Below, one piece after another: positions 16,637 through 25,878 of a stretch of DNA of 64,000 nt. A program made the position numbers and the translations under genes. Source of the stretch: Actinacidiphila bryophytorum (GTDB lineage Bacteria; Actinomycetota; Actinomycetes; Streptomycetales; Streptomycetaceae); NCBI RefSeq assembly GCF_016916835.1, contig NZ_JAFFIX010000004.1, positions 351,862-415,861 of the forward strand. The letters are read 5' to 3'. The notes beneath the pieces are model-generated. The model was not told where the DNA came from. It saw only the letters and a list, made by a program, of their open reading frames with translations, and ran no database searches. How positions within the stretch are numbered: position 1 is the stretch's first letter; the number at the start of each line of letters is the position of its first letter.

Positions 16637-17301
16637 CGCTTGGCCAGCCGCTCGACGTCGAGCAGGATCACCGCCCGCGCCTCAAGGCGCAGCCACCCAC
16701 GTCCCGCGAAATCGGCGAGAGCCTTGTTCACCGTCTCGCGCGACGCCCCCACGAGCTGCGCGAGCTCCTCCTGCGTGAGGTCGTGGACGACGTGGATGCC
16801 CTCCTCGGACTGGACGCCGAAGCGCCGCGAGAGGTCGAGCAGCGCCTTGGCGACGCGCCCGGGCACGTCGGAGAAGACCAGGTCGGACATGACGTCGTTG
16901 GTGCGCCGCAGCCTGCGGGCGACGGCACGCAGCAGCGCCGTGGAGACCTCGGGCCGTACGTTCAGCCAGGGCTGCAGGTCACCGTGGCCGAGCCCGAGCA
17001 GCTTCAGCTCGGTGAGCGCGGTGGCGGTGGCGGTCCGCGGCCCGGGGTCGAAGAGCGACAGCTCACCGATCAGCTCACCGGGTCCGACGACGGCGAGCAT
17101 GTTCTCGCGGCCGTCGGGCGAGGTGCGGTGCAGCTTGACCTTGCCTTCGGTGACGACGTACAGCCGGTCCCCGGGGTCGCCCTCGTGGAACAGCGAGTCG
17201 CCACGTGCGAGCGTGACCTCGGTCATGGAGGCACGCAGTTCAGCGGCCTGCTCGTCGTCGAGCGCCGCGAAAAGCGGGGCACGGCGCAGAACGTCGTCCA
17301 C
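16627..17301 (-). CDS. crp: Crp/Fnr-family global regulator (cAMP receptor protein)
   Basis: 224 residues from GTG 17301, preceded by AGGAGAGAGCTC. The N-terminal cyclic-nucleotide domain contains GDRLYVVTEGKVKLH and the phosphate-binding cassette GELIGELSLFDPGPRTATATA. The C-terminal winged helix has LTQEELAQLVGASRETVNK, typical of Crp. In Streptomyces, Crp governs spore germination, development and antibiotic synthesis. It is divergent from nth. A Crp-like sequence lies 59 bp upstream of the start, which would allow autoregulation. Confidence 0.95.
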   Translation of the reverse strand: MDDVLRRAPLFAALDDEQAAELRASMTEVTLARGDSLFHEGDPGDRLYVVTEGKVKLHRTSPDGRENMLAVVGPGELIGELSLFDPGPRTATATALTELKLLGLGHGDLQPWLNVRPEVSTALLRAVARRLRRTNDVMSDLVFSDVPGRVAKALLDLSRRFGVQSEEGIHVVHDLTQEELAQLVGASRETVNKALADFAGRGWLRLEARAVILLDVERLAKRSR

Positions 17302-17359
17302 GAGCTCTCTCCTTGTCGGCATCGCTGGGATGTCCCCATGATGCATGACGTCTCAAACA

Positions 17360-17373
17360 GTGCGATCAATCAC
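17360..17373. promoter_or_regulatory. Candidate Crp-binding site upstream of crp
   Basis: GTGCGATCAATCAC fits the streptomycete Crp pattern GTG-N6-GNCAC with one mismatch. It lies between crp and nth, which are divergent, in an AT-richer patch. Predicted by eye. Confidence 0.4.
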
Positions 17374-17565
17374 AAGGATGTCTTATCCGGGGCCGTATCC
17401 GTGCTCCGGGGGTCCGATTGGGCGTCCTCCGAGGTGTCCTCGGCGGCTGAACGGGTGGCCGCGACGGCGAATTCCGCTGTCAGCGAACGACTGTCGCCGC
17501 ACGCCCGCCGACACCGGCCCCGCGGATCTCCGCCGGGTGTCGGTGGCGGCCCGTAGTCTGGCGGC

Positions 17566-18402
17566 ATGGCGACGAGTAGTGGCGCGACGAGCGGGGCCAC
17601 GGCCGGCGGGGCCGCGGTCAAGAAGAAGGCGAAGGTCGCGCAGACGCATACGGGTCTGGTGCGCCAGGCCCGGCGGATCAACCGCGAACTGGCCGAGGTG
17701 TATCCGTACGCCCACCCCGAGCTGGACTTCGAGAATCCCTTCGAGCTGCTGATCGCCACCGTGCTGTCCGCGCAGACCACCGACCTGCGGGTGAACCAGA
17801 CGACGCCGGCGCTCTTCGCGCTCTACCCGACGCCGGAGGCCATGGCGGCGGCCGAGCCCACCGCCCTCGAGGAGATCCTGCGGCCCACCGGCTTCTTCCG
17901 CGCCAAGGCGCGCTCCGTGCTCGGCCTGTCCACGGCGCTGCGCGACGACTTCGGCGGCGAGGTGCCGGGCCGCCTGGAGGACCTGGTCAAGCTGCCCGGT
18001 GTGGGCCGCAAGACGGCGAACGTGGTGCTCGGCAATGCCTTCGGGGTGCCGGGCATCACCGTGGACACCCACTTCGGCCGGCTGTCGCGGCGCTTCGGCT
18101 GGACCACGTCGGAGGACCCGGAGAAGGTCGAGCAGGACGTGGCCGGGCTCTTCCCGAAGTCGGAGTGGACGATGCTCTCGCACCGCGTCGTCTTCCACGG
18201 CCGGCGGATCTGCCACGCCCGCAAGCCCGCGTGCGGCGCCTGCCCCATCGCGCATCTGTGCCCCTCCTACGGCGAGGGCGAGATGGACCCGGAGAAGGCG
18301 AAGAAGCTGCTCAAGTACGAGAAGGGCGGTGCGCCCGGCCAGCGGCTCAAGCCCCCGCCGGACTACCCGGGGCAGCCCGCGCCCCCGCTGGCGGCCTCAT
18401 GA
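17566..18402 (+). CDS. nth: Endonuclease III (DNA glycosylase/AP lyase)
   Basis: 278 residues. Removes oxidised pyrimidines and cleaves at the abasic site in base-excision repair. The helix-hairpin-helix [13 protein letters not shown] carries the catalytic Lys, [13 protein letters not shown] carries the catalytic Asp, and the C-terminal [4Fe-4S] ligands follow the exact C-x6-C-x2-C-x5-C spacing ([17 protein letters not shown]). An N-terminal extension of about 25 residues is low-complexity Ala/Gly/Thr then KKKAKV. The stop overlaps the next start (ATGA), so it is coupled to the Nudix gene. Confidence 0.96.
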   Translation: MATSSGATSGATAGGAAVKKKAKVAQTHTGLVRQARRINRELAEVYPYAHPELDFENPFELLIATVLSAQTTDLRVNQTTPALFALYPTPEAMAAAEPTALEEILRPTGFFRAKARSVLGLSTALRDDFGGEVPGRLEDLVKLPGVGRKTANVVLGNAFGVPGITVDTHFGRLSRRFGWTTSEDPEKVEQDVAGLFPKSEWTMLSHRVVFHGRRICHARKPACGACPIAHLCPSYGEGEMDPEKAKKLLKYEKGGAPGQRLKPPPDYPGQPAPPLAAS

Positions 18403-19121
18403 CGCAGGCCCGGGGGACGGGTGCGGAGGTGGTGGTCAGCCGCGAGGGGCTGCCCGGCTGGCTCGGCCCGGTCGCGGACGCGGCGCAGGGCATACGCCCC
18501 GAGCAGCTGAGCCGCTTCCTGCCGCCCGCGGCCGGGGGGCGGCAGTCCGCGGTGCTGATCCTCTTCGGCGAGAGGCAGGCCGCGGGAGAGGCCCCCGGGA
18601 AGGCCCCTGCGCCCGATCTGCTGCTCATCGAGCGGTCGGCGGCCCTGCGCTCGCACGCGGGCCAGCCGTCCTTCCCAGGCGGCGCCCTGGACCCGGAGGA
18701 CGGCGATCCCGACGGTGACGGGCCGCTGCGGGCGGCGCTGCGCGAGGCCCGGGAGGAGACCGGCCTCGACCCGGCGGGAGTGCAGCTCTTCGGTGTGCTG
18801 CCGCGGCTCTACATCCCGGTCAGCAGCTTCGTGGTGACCCCGGTGCTCGGCTGGTGGCGTACCCCGAGCCCGGTCGGCGTGGTCGACCCGGCCGAGACCG
18901 CCCGGGTCTTCCGGGTGCCGCTCGCGGACCTCACCGACCCGGCCAACCGAGCCACCCTGGTCCACCCCAGCGGTTTCCGCGGCCCGGCCTTCCTGGTGCA
19001 GGACGCCCTGGTGTGGGGCTTCACGGCGGGCCTGATCGACAAGATCCTGCACTTCGCGGGCTGGGAGCTGCCCTGGGACGAGGAGCGTACGGTCCCGCTC
19101 GGCCGCGCCGGGCTTCTGTGA
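18399..19121 (+). CDS. Nudix hydrolase, CoA pyrophosphatase-like
   Basis: 240 residues beginning at the ATGA overlap with nth. [16 protein letters not shown] upstream of the Nudix box and [14 protein letters not shown] inside it match the CoA-pyrophosphatase (YeaB/NudL) subgroup, which hydrolyses CoA and its derivatives to 3',5'-ADP and 4'-phosphopantetheine. The first 40 residues form a variable extension with a loop rich in Gly and Pro. Location next to nth suggests housecleaning of damaged nucleotides or CoA; the substrate is inferred from subgroup motifs only. Confidence 0.9.
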   Translation: MTQARGTGAEVVVSREGLPGWLGPVADAAQGIRPEQLSRFLPPAAGGRQSAVLILFGERQAAGEAPGKAPAPDLLLIERSAALRSHAGQPSFPGGALDPEDGDPDGDGPLRAALREAREETGLDPAGVQLFGVLPRLYIPVSSFVVTPVLGWWRTPSPVGVVDPAETARVFRVPLADLTDPANRATLVHPSGFRGPAFLVQDALVWGFTAGLIDKILHFAGWELPWDEERTVPLGRAGLL

Positions 19122-19185
19122 CCTGTGGCGTCCCCGGTACCTGTGACCGCCGTACGGTCCCGCGCGCTCAGGTCGCCATGAGACC

Positions 19186-20394
19186 GTGTTCCCCGTGAAC
19201 GTGCTGGACTTCCTGCTCATCCTCGCCGCCGTCTGGTTCGCCGTGATCGGCTACCGGCAGGGCTTCGTCGTCGGCATCATGTCGGTGATCGGCTTCCTCG
19301 GCGGCGGCCTCTTCGCGATCTACCTGCTCCCGCTGCTGTGGGACAAGGCGACCGGCGACGCGACGCCGGGTTCCGCCGCGGTGGTGACGGCGGTGGCGAT
19401 CGTCATCGTGTGCGCGTCGGTGGGGCAGGCGTTCACGACGCACCTGGGCAACAAGCTCCGTACCAAGATCACCTGGTCACCCGCCCGCGCGATCGACGCG
19501 AGCGGCGGCGCCCTGGTCAACGTGCTGGCGATGCTGATGGTCGCGTGGCTGATCGGCAGCGCCCTGGCCACCACGGCGCTGCCGACGATAGGGCGCGAGG
19601 TGCGCTCCTCGAAGGTGCTGCTCGGGGTGTCGCGGGTGGTGCCGTCGGGCGCCGACACCTGGTTCACCGACTTCAGCAACACGCTGGCGCAGAACGGCCT
19701 GCCGCAGGTCTTCGGCACCTTCGGCTCCGAGCCGATCACCTCGGTGCCCGCACCCGACCCGGCGCTGGTCAACAGCCCCGTGGTGGAGAACGCCAAGCGC
19801 AGCATCGTCAAGGTGGTCGGCACCGCGCCCGGCTGCGGCAAGGTGCTCGAAGGCTCGGGCTTCGTCTTCGCCAAGGACCGGGTCATGACGAACGCGCATG
19901 TCGTCGGCGGGGTCTCCGAGCCGACCGTGCAGGTCGGCGGCAAGGGCAGGCTGCACGACGCCCGGGTGGTGCTCTACGACTGGCAGCGCGACATCGCGGT
20001 CCTCGACGTGCCGGGCCTGGACGCGCCCGAGCTGCACTTCGCCACCACCGACGAGCGCAGCCGCGACGACGCGATCGTGGCCGGTTTCCCGGAGAACGGC
20101 GCCTTCGACGTGCGCGCCGCCCGCGTCCGCGACCGTATCCAGGCCAACGGCCCGGACATCTACCACCGCGGCACGGTCCACCGCGACGTCTACTCGCTGT
20201 ACGCGACCGTCAGGCAGGGCAACTCCGGCGGGCCGCTGCTCACCACGGACGGCAAGGTCGCCGGGGTCGTCTTCGCCAAGTCGCTCGACGACTCCAACAC
20301 CGGTTACGCCCTGACCGCCGACGAGGTCGCCCCCGACGCGGCCGCGGGGCGTACCGCGGACCACAGGGTGGACAGCCAGAGCTGCGCGCTGTGA
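19186..20394 (+). CDS. MarP-like membrane serine protease (CvpA domain plus trypsin-like domain)
   Basis: 402 residues. Four hydrophobic segments in the first 150 residues form a CvpA/colicin-V-type membrane domain (VNVLDFLLILAAVWFAVIGY onwards). The remainder is a periplasmic-side trypsin-like protease with His in MTNAHVVGG, Asp in RDIAVLDV and Ser in RQGNSGGPLL. This is the architecture of mycobacterial MarP, which supports acid and oxidative-stress survival. Two Cys (GCGKVL and the near-terminal SQSCAL) may form the regulatory disulfide known in MarP. The start could be GTG 19186, 19195 or 19201. Same strand as nth and nudix; probably one operon. Confidence 0.9.
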   Translation: MFPVNVLDFLLILAAVWFAVIGYRQGFVVGIMSVIGFLGGGLFAIYLLPLLWDKATGDATPGSAAVVTAVAIVIVCASVGQAFTTHLGNKLRTKITWSPARAIDASGGALVNVLAMLMVAWLIGSALATTALPTIGREVRSSKVLLGVSRVVPSGADTWFTDFSNTLAQNGLPQVFGTFGSEPITSVPAPDPALVNSPVVENAKRSIVKVVGTAPGCGKVLEGSGFVFAKDRVMTNAHVVGGVSEPTVQVGGKGRLHDARVVLYDWQRDIAVLDVPGLDAPELHFATTDERSRDDAIVAGFPENGAFDVRAARVRDRIQANGPDIYHRGTVHRDVYSLYATVRQGNSGGPLLTTDGKVAGVVFAKSLDDSNTGYALTADEVAPDAAAGRTADHRVDSQSCAL

Positions 20395-20397
20395 GCC

Positions 20398-20550
20398 TCA
20401 GTCGCGCGGATGGCGCAGCCGGGCGCCGACCCACCTGGCCCGGCGCCTGAGGATGCGGGGGATGCCCAGCCGGGACTCGCCCGGCGGGAAGAGGTCCATG
20501 GGCGCCGTACTGCTGACGGCGGCGGAGGTGCTTCGGCGATTGCGTGACAC
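20398..20550 (-). CDS. Small Arg-rich protein of about 50 residues
   Basis: A 51-codon frame from GTG 20550 to TGA, ending in FPPGESRLGIPRILRRRARW and VGARLRHPRD. From the internal ATG at 20499 nearly every third position is G or C, which is hard to obtain by chance and supports real coding. The C-terminal 25 residues are strongly basic and amphipathic. It is convergent with the protease gene, whose stop lies 4 bases away. No family recognised; start uncertain (GTG 20550 or ATG 20499). Confidence 0.5.
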   Translation of the reverse strand: MSRNRRSTSAAVSSTAPMDLFPPGESRLGIPRILRRRARWVGARLRHPRD

Positions 20551-20693
20551 ATCACGGTAGTCGTGCGTCCAACCCATACCGAGCTACGTGCCCGCGCCTC
20601 TTGGTCGGTAATCGCCGTTTGCTGGTCCGGTTGGCGTATGCGCCCGGCATTTTAACGATCATGAGCTTGTCGTACCGGCGCGGACCCGTACGG

Positions 20694-21650
20694 TCAGCGG
20701 TCCGGCTCGGGGTCCTTGAGCCAGTTGACCAGCTCGGCGGAGAAGGCGGCGGGGTCCTCCTCGTGCGGGAAGTGCCCGAGGCCGTCGAAGAGCCGCCAGC
20801 GGTAGGGCGCCTCCACGTACTCACCGCTGCCGGCCGCGCTGCCCGTCCTGATCGCCGGGTCGAGCGAGCCGTGCAGATGCAGCGTCGGCACCCGCACCGG
20901 CCGCTTCATCCTGCGGTTGAACTGGATCCCGTCGGGCCGCGCCATCGACCGCACCATCCAGCGGTAGGGCTCGATGGCGCAGTGCGCGGTCGAGGGGATC
21001 TGCATCGCCCGCCGGTAGACGTCGATCGCCTCGTCGTCCGGCAGCGAGGGACCCGACCAGGAGTGGATCAGCTCCCCGACCAGCGCCGCGTCGTCCGCGA
21101 CGAGCTGCCGTTCGGGCAGCCACGGCCGCTGGAAGCCCCAGATGTACGCCCCGGAGCGGCTCTGCCGCAGGTCGGTCAGCATCGCGGTGCGCCAGCGGCG
21201 CGGGTGCGGCATGGAGCAGACCGCGAGCCTGCGCACCAGCTTGGGCCGCATCGCGGCGGCCGTCCAGGCCAGGTAACCGCCCAGGTCGTGGCCGACCAGG
21301 GCGGCGTCCGGCTCGCCGAGGGAGCGGATCACCCCGGTCACGTCCAGCGCGAGGTTGCCCGGGTCGTAGCCGCGCGGCGTACGGTCGCTGCCGCCGACCC
21401 CGCGCAGGTCCATCGCCACCGCGCGGAAACCGGCGTCGGCCAGTGCGGTGAGCTGGTGCCGCCAGGTCCACCAGAACTGCGGGAAGCCGTGCAGGAAGAG
21501 CACCAGCGGCCCGTCACCGACCTCGGCGATGTGGAAGCGGGCGCCGTTGGCAGCCACGTCGCGGTGTGTCCAGGGGCCGTCGGGCCGGGCCACCGACGCG
21601 CTCGACCCGCCTTTTTTCCACGGGTTTCCCGACCCGTCGGCGAGGTTCAT
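20694..21650 (-). CDS. Alpha/beta-fold hydrolase, epoxide hydrolase-like
   Basis: 318 residues. LFLHGFPQFWWTWRHQL is the HGxP oxyanion motif of epoxide hydrolases and haloalkane dehalogenases. The nucleophile elbow is GHDLGGYLAW with Asp rather than Ser, as expected for epoxide hydrolases. A cap domain is present in the middle, and LDPAIR (acid) with the terminal GLGHFPHEEDP (catalytic His) completes the triad. It would add water to an epoxide; the physiological substrate is unknown. It is followed on the same strand, 13 bp upstream in transcription order, by the holin-family gene and nhaA. Confidence 0.87.
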   Translation of the reverse strand: MNLADGSGNPWKKGGSSASVARPDGPWTHRDVAANGARFHIAEVGDGPLVLFLHGFPQFWWTWRHQLTALADAGFRAVAMDLRGVGGSDRTPRGYDPGNLALDVTGVIRSLGEPDAALVGHDLGGYLAWTAAAMRPKLVRRLAVCSMPHPRRWRTAMLTDLRQSRSGAYIWGFQRPWLPERQLVADDAALVGELIHSWSGPSLPDDEAIDVYRRAMQIPSTAHCAIEPYRWMVRSMARPDGIQFNRRMKRPVRVPTLHLHGSLDPAIRTGSAAGSGEYVEAPYRWRLFDGLGHFPHEEDPAAFSAELVNWLKDPEPDR

Positions 21651-21663
21651 GCTCCAGAGCGTG

Positions 21664-22167
21664 TCACATCTTGGCGCCCGCCGTGGCGTCCCCCGTGGGC
21701 AGGACCCGTGAAGCCTCCGTGGCGCCGCTGCGCAGCGCGGGCACGGTGCCGTCGGCCAGCTCGCGCGGGTGCGGCTTGGCCTTCTGCAGCACCGCGGCGG
21801 TCTCCTTCGCCGAGGCGATGGAGCGCTCCGGCTTCTTGACCTTCTTGAACCGCCCGTAGGCGAAGGCGCCCAGCAGCAGGGCCAGCAGCACGTAGCCGCC
21901 GAAGACGATCAGGAACGACCAGCCCAGCGTCAGCCCCAGCGCCTGCAGGCCGTACGCGGCGGCGAAGCTGAGCATCGGCACCGAGAAGAACGCGAGCGCC
22001 ACCGCCCCGACGACCGCCCCGCTGCCGAACGCCGCGCGCTTGGCGTCCTGCCGCAGCTCCGCCTTGGCGAGGGCGATCTCGTCGTGCACCAGGGCACTCA
22101 TCTCCGCCGTGGCGGCGGCGAAAAGCTGCCCGATGCTGCGGCTGTCACCGTTGTGGGCTGCGCTCAT
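21664..22167 (-). CDS. Holin-superfamily III (DUF1469) membrane protein
   Basis: 167 residues from ATG 22167, chosen because GGAGG lies five bases upstream; longer in-frame starts have no ribosome site. The N-terminal SIGQLFAAATAEMSALVHDEIALAKAEL helix is the signature of the actinobacterial phage-holin-family membrane proteins. Two membrane helices follow (GAVALAFFSVPMLSFAA and FLIVFGGYVLLALLLGAFAY), then a basic charged tail. Despite the family name it is a chromosomal gene with no phage genes nearby; its role is unknown. Confidence 0.88.
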   Translation of the reverse strand: MSAAHNGDSRSIGQLFAAATAEMSALVHDEIALAKAELRQDAKRAAFGSGAVVGAVALAFFSVPMLSFAAAYGLQALGLTLGWSFLIVFGGYVLLALLLGAFAYGRFKKVKKPERSIASAKETAAVLQKAKPHPRELADGTVPALRSGATEASRVLPTGDATAGAKM

Positions 22168-22262
22168 CGCGTCCTCCGTCATTCCCTCGTCCACTGCGGG
22201 GCGGTACCGACCGGTTCCGGCCGGACACCGGTGCTCCGCCCTGTCGCTGGTCCGATCATGCC

Positions 22263-23654
22263 TCAAATGGTGTCAGGTCCGCCGTCGCGGCGGGCCAGTT
22301 GGGCGAGCCTGCGGTGTTCTGCGGCCTTGCGCTCCAGGATCTCGGCCATTCTGAGGTGGTAGGCGGGCTCGTCCTCCTCGTAGATGTCGGGGATGCCGTC
22401 ACCGTCCTCGTCGCGCTCCTCGTTGTCGTAGAGCCGCCGGTAGGTGTTGTTGCGCAGCTTGAGCAGGCAGCCGGCCAGCACCGCGGAGATGGCCGAGGCG
22501 ACCAGGACGGCGGCCTTGACCTCGTCGGTGAGCTGCTGGTGGCCCTCGAAAGCCAGCTCGCCGATCAGCAGCGAGACGGTGAAGCCGATACCGGCAAGCG
22601 TCGACACGGCGAAGACGTCGGGCCAGGACAGGTCGGGGTTGAGCCGGGCGCGGGTGAAGCGGGCCGCGCACCAGGTGCCGCCGAAGACGCCGATCGTCTT
22701 GCCCGCCACCAGGCCGACGAGTACGCCGAGGGTCTCGGGTCTTTGGAAGACGTCGGCCAGTGCGTGCCCGGAGATCGAGACACCCGCGCTGAACAGCGCG
22801 AACAGCGGCACGGCCAGGCCCGCGGACAGCGGCCGCACCAGGTGTTCGATGTGCTCGCCGGGGGACTGGGCCTCGCCGGGCCTGGTCGTGCAGCGCAGTG
22901 TCAGGCCCATGGCGACGCCCGCGATGGTCGCGTGCACCCCGCTGTTGACCATCAGCGCCCAGATGACCAGCGCGAGCGGCACGTACACGTACCAGCCGCG
23001 CACCCCCAGGCGCAGCAGCAGCCAGAAGAGCACCAGGCACGCGGCGGCCCCGGCGAGCGCCGCGAAGTTGATCGTCGAGGTGAAGAAGACGGCGATGATC
23101 AGGATCGCGAAGAGGTCGTCGACGACGGCGAGGGTGAGCAGGAAGGCGCGCAGCGCGGCCGGCAGCGAGGTGCCGATGACGGCGAGCACGGCCAGCGCGA
23201 AGGCGATGTCGGTGGCCGTGGGGACGGCCCAGCCCTTGAGCGAGCCGCCGCCCGCGCCGCTGACCACGGTGTAGACCAGGGCCGGCACCGCCATGCCGCA
23301 CACCGCGGCGATGACCGGCAGCACCGCGGCGGACGGCGAGCGCAGCTCACCGGCGACCAGTTCGCGTTTCAGCTCGACGCCGGCGACGAAGAAGAACACC
23401 GCGAGCAGGCCGTCGGCCGCCCAGTGCTCCACGGACAGATTCAGGCCGAGCGCGGACGGGCCGAAGTGGTGGTCGGCGACCGCCTCGTAGCTGTGGTGCA
23501 GGGTGTTCGCCCAGATGAGTGACGCCACGGCGGCCAGCAGGAGCAGCATGCCGCCGACGGTCTCGGTGCGCAGGGCGTCGGCGAGGAAGTTCCGCTCGGG
23601 CAGGGAAAGCCGCCCCAGCAGGACGGCGGTACGGCGTCGCCTCGGCTCGGACAC
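22263..23654 (-). CDS. nhaA: Na+/H+ antiporter NhaA
   Basis: 463 residues. A secondary transporter exchanging cytoplasmic Na+ for external H+. The ion-binding aspartate pair is in LAVVDDLFAILIIAVFF, and VPTATDIAFALAVL and FFFVAGVELKREL are characteristic. About 12 membrane segments are visible. The C-terminal 70 residues are soluble and acidic (EERDEDGDGIPDIYEEDEP), an extension beyond E. coli NhaA, and resemble a Ca2+-binding DxDxDG loop. The GTG at 23654 is preceded by AGGAGG. Confidence 0.94.
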   Translation of the reverse strand: MSEPRRRRTAVLLGRLSLPERNFLADALRTETVGGMLLLLAAVASLIWANTLHHSYEAVADHHFGPSALGLNLSVEHWAADGLLAVFFFVAGVELKRELVAGELRSPSAAVLPVIAAVCGMAVPALVYTVVSGAGGGSLKGWAVPTATDIAFALAVLAVIGTSLPAALRAFLLTLAVVDDLFAILIIAVFFTSTINFAALAGAAACLVLFWLLLRLGVRGWYVYVPLALVIWALMVNSGVHATIAGVAMGLTLRCTTRPGEAQSPGEHIEHLVRPLSAGLAVPLFALFSAGVSISGHALADVFQRPETLGVLVGLVAGKTIGVFGGTWCAARFTRARLNPDLSWPDVFAVSTLAGIGFTVSLLIGELAFEGHQQLTDEVKAAVLVASAISAVLAGCLLKLRNNTYRRLYDNEERDEDGDGIPDIYEEDEPAYHLRMAEILERKAAEHRRLAQLARRDGGPDTI

Positions 23655-23784
23655 GGGGGGCGGCCTCCTGGGAGTCGTTCAACCGGCTGCGGACACAGCT
23701 GGGCTGTGTGCCGACCAGACTTCCCGGCGCTCCCTCAAGTCTTGTCGCGAACCCTCCGCGACATGACGTCAGCCTAGCCCGCAC

Positions 23785-23821
23785 GGGGGAGGGCGCCGCC
23801 CGTATCGGGACGCCCTCCCCC
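23785..23821 (-). terminator. Hairpin terminator after acs
   Basis: GGGGGAGGGCG (23785-23795) pairs perfectly with CGCCCTCCCCC (23811-23821), with a 15-base loop. It lies 11 bases beyond the acs stop codon. Confidence 0.75.
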
Positions 23822-23831
23822 TGACGGCGGG

Positions 23832-25790
<1,959 letters not shown>

Positions 25791-25878
25791 GCCAGCTCCT
25801 TGTCAGGGTGTCCCAGATGTCCCAGCACTACCTCATCAGTCCTGGCGCACCCTGACAAGGGTTCACCACGAAAATGGT

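Noticed and set aside
21664..22167. Prophage, suggested by a holin-family gene
   Set aside because: The family is a common chromosomal membrane protein in Actinobacteria and no other phage genes are present.
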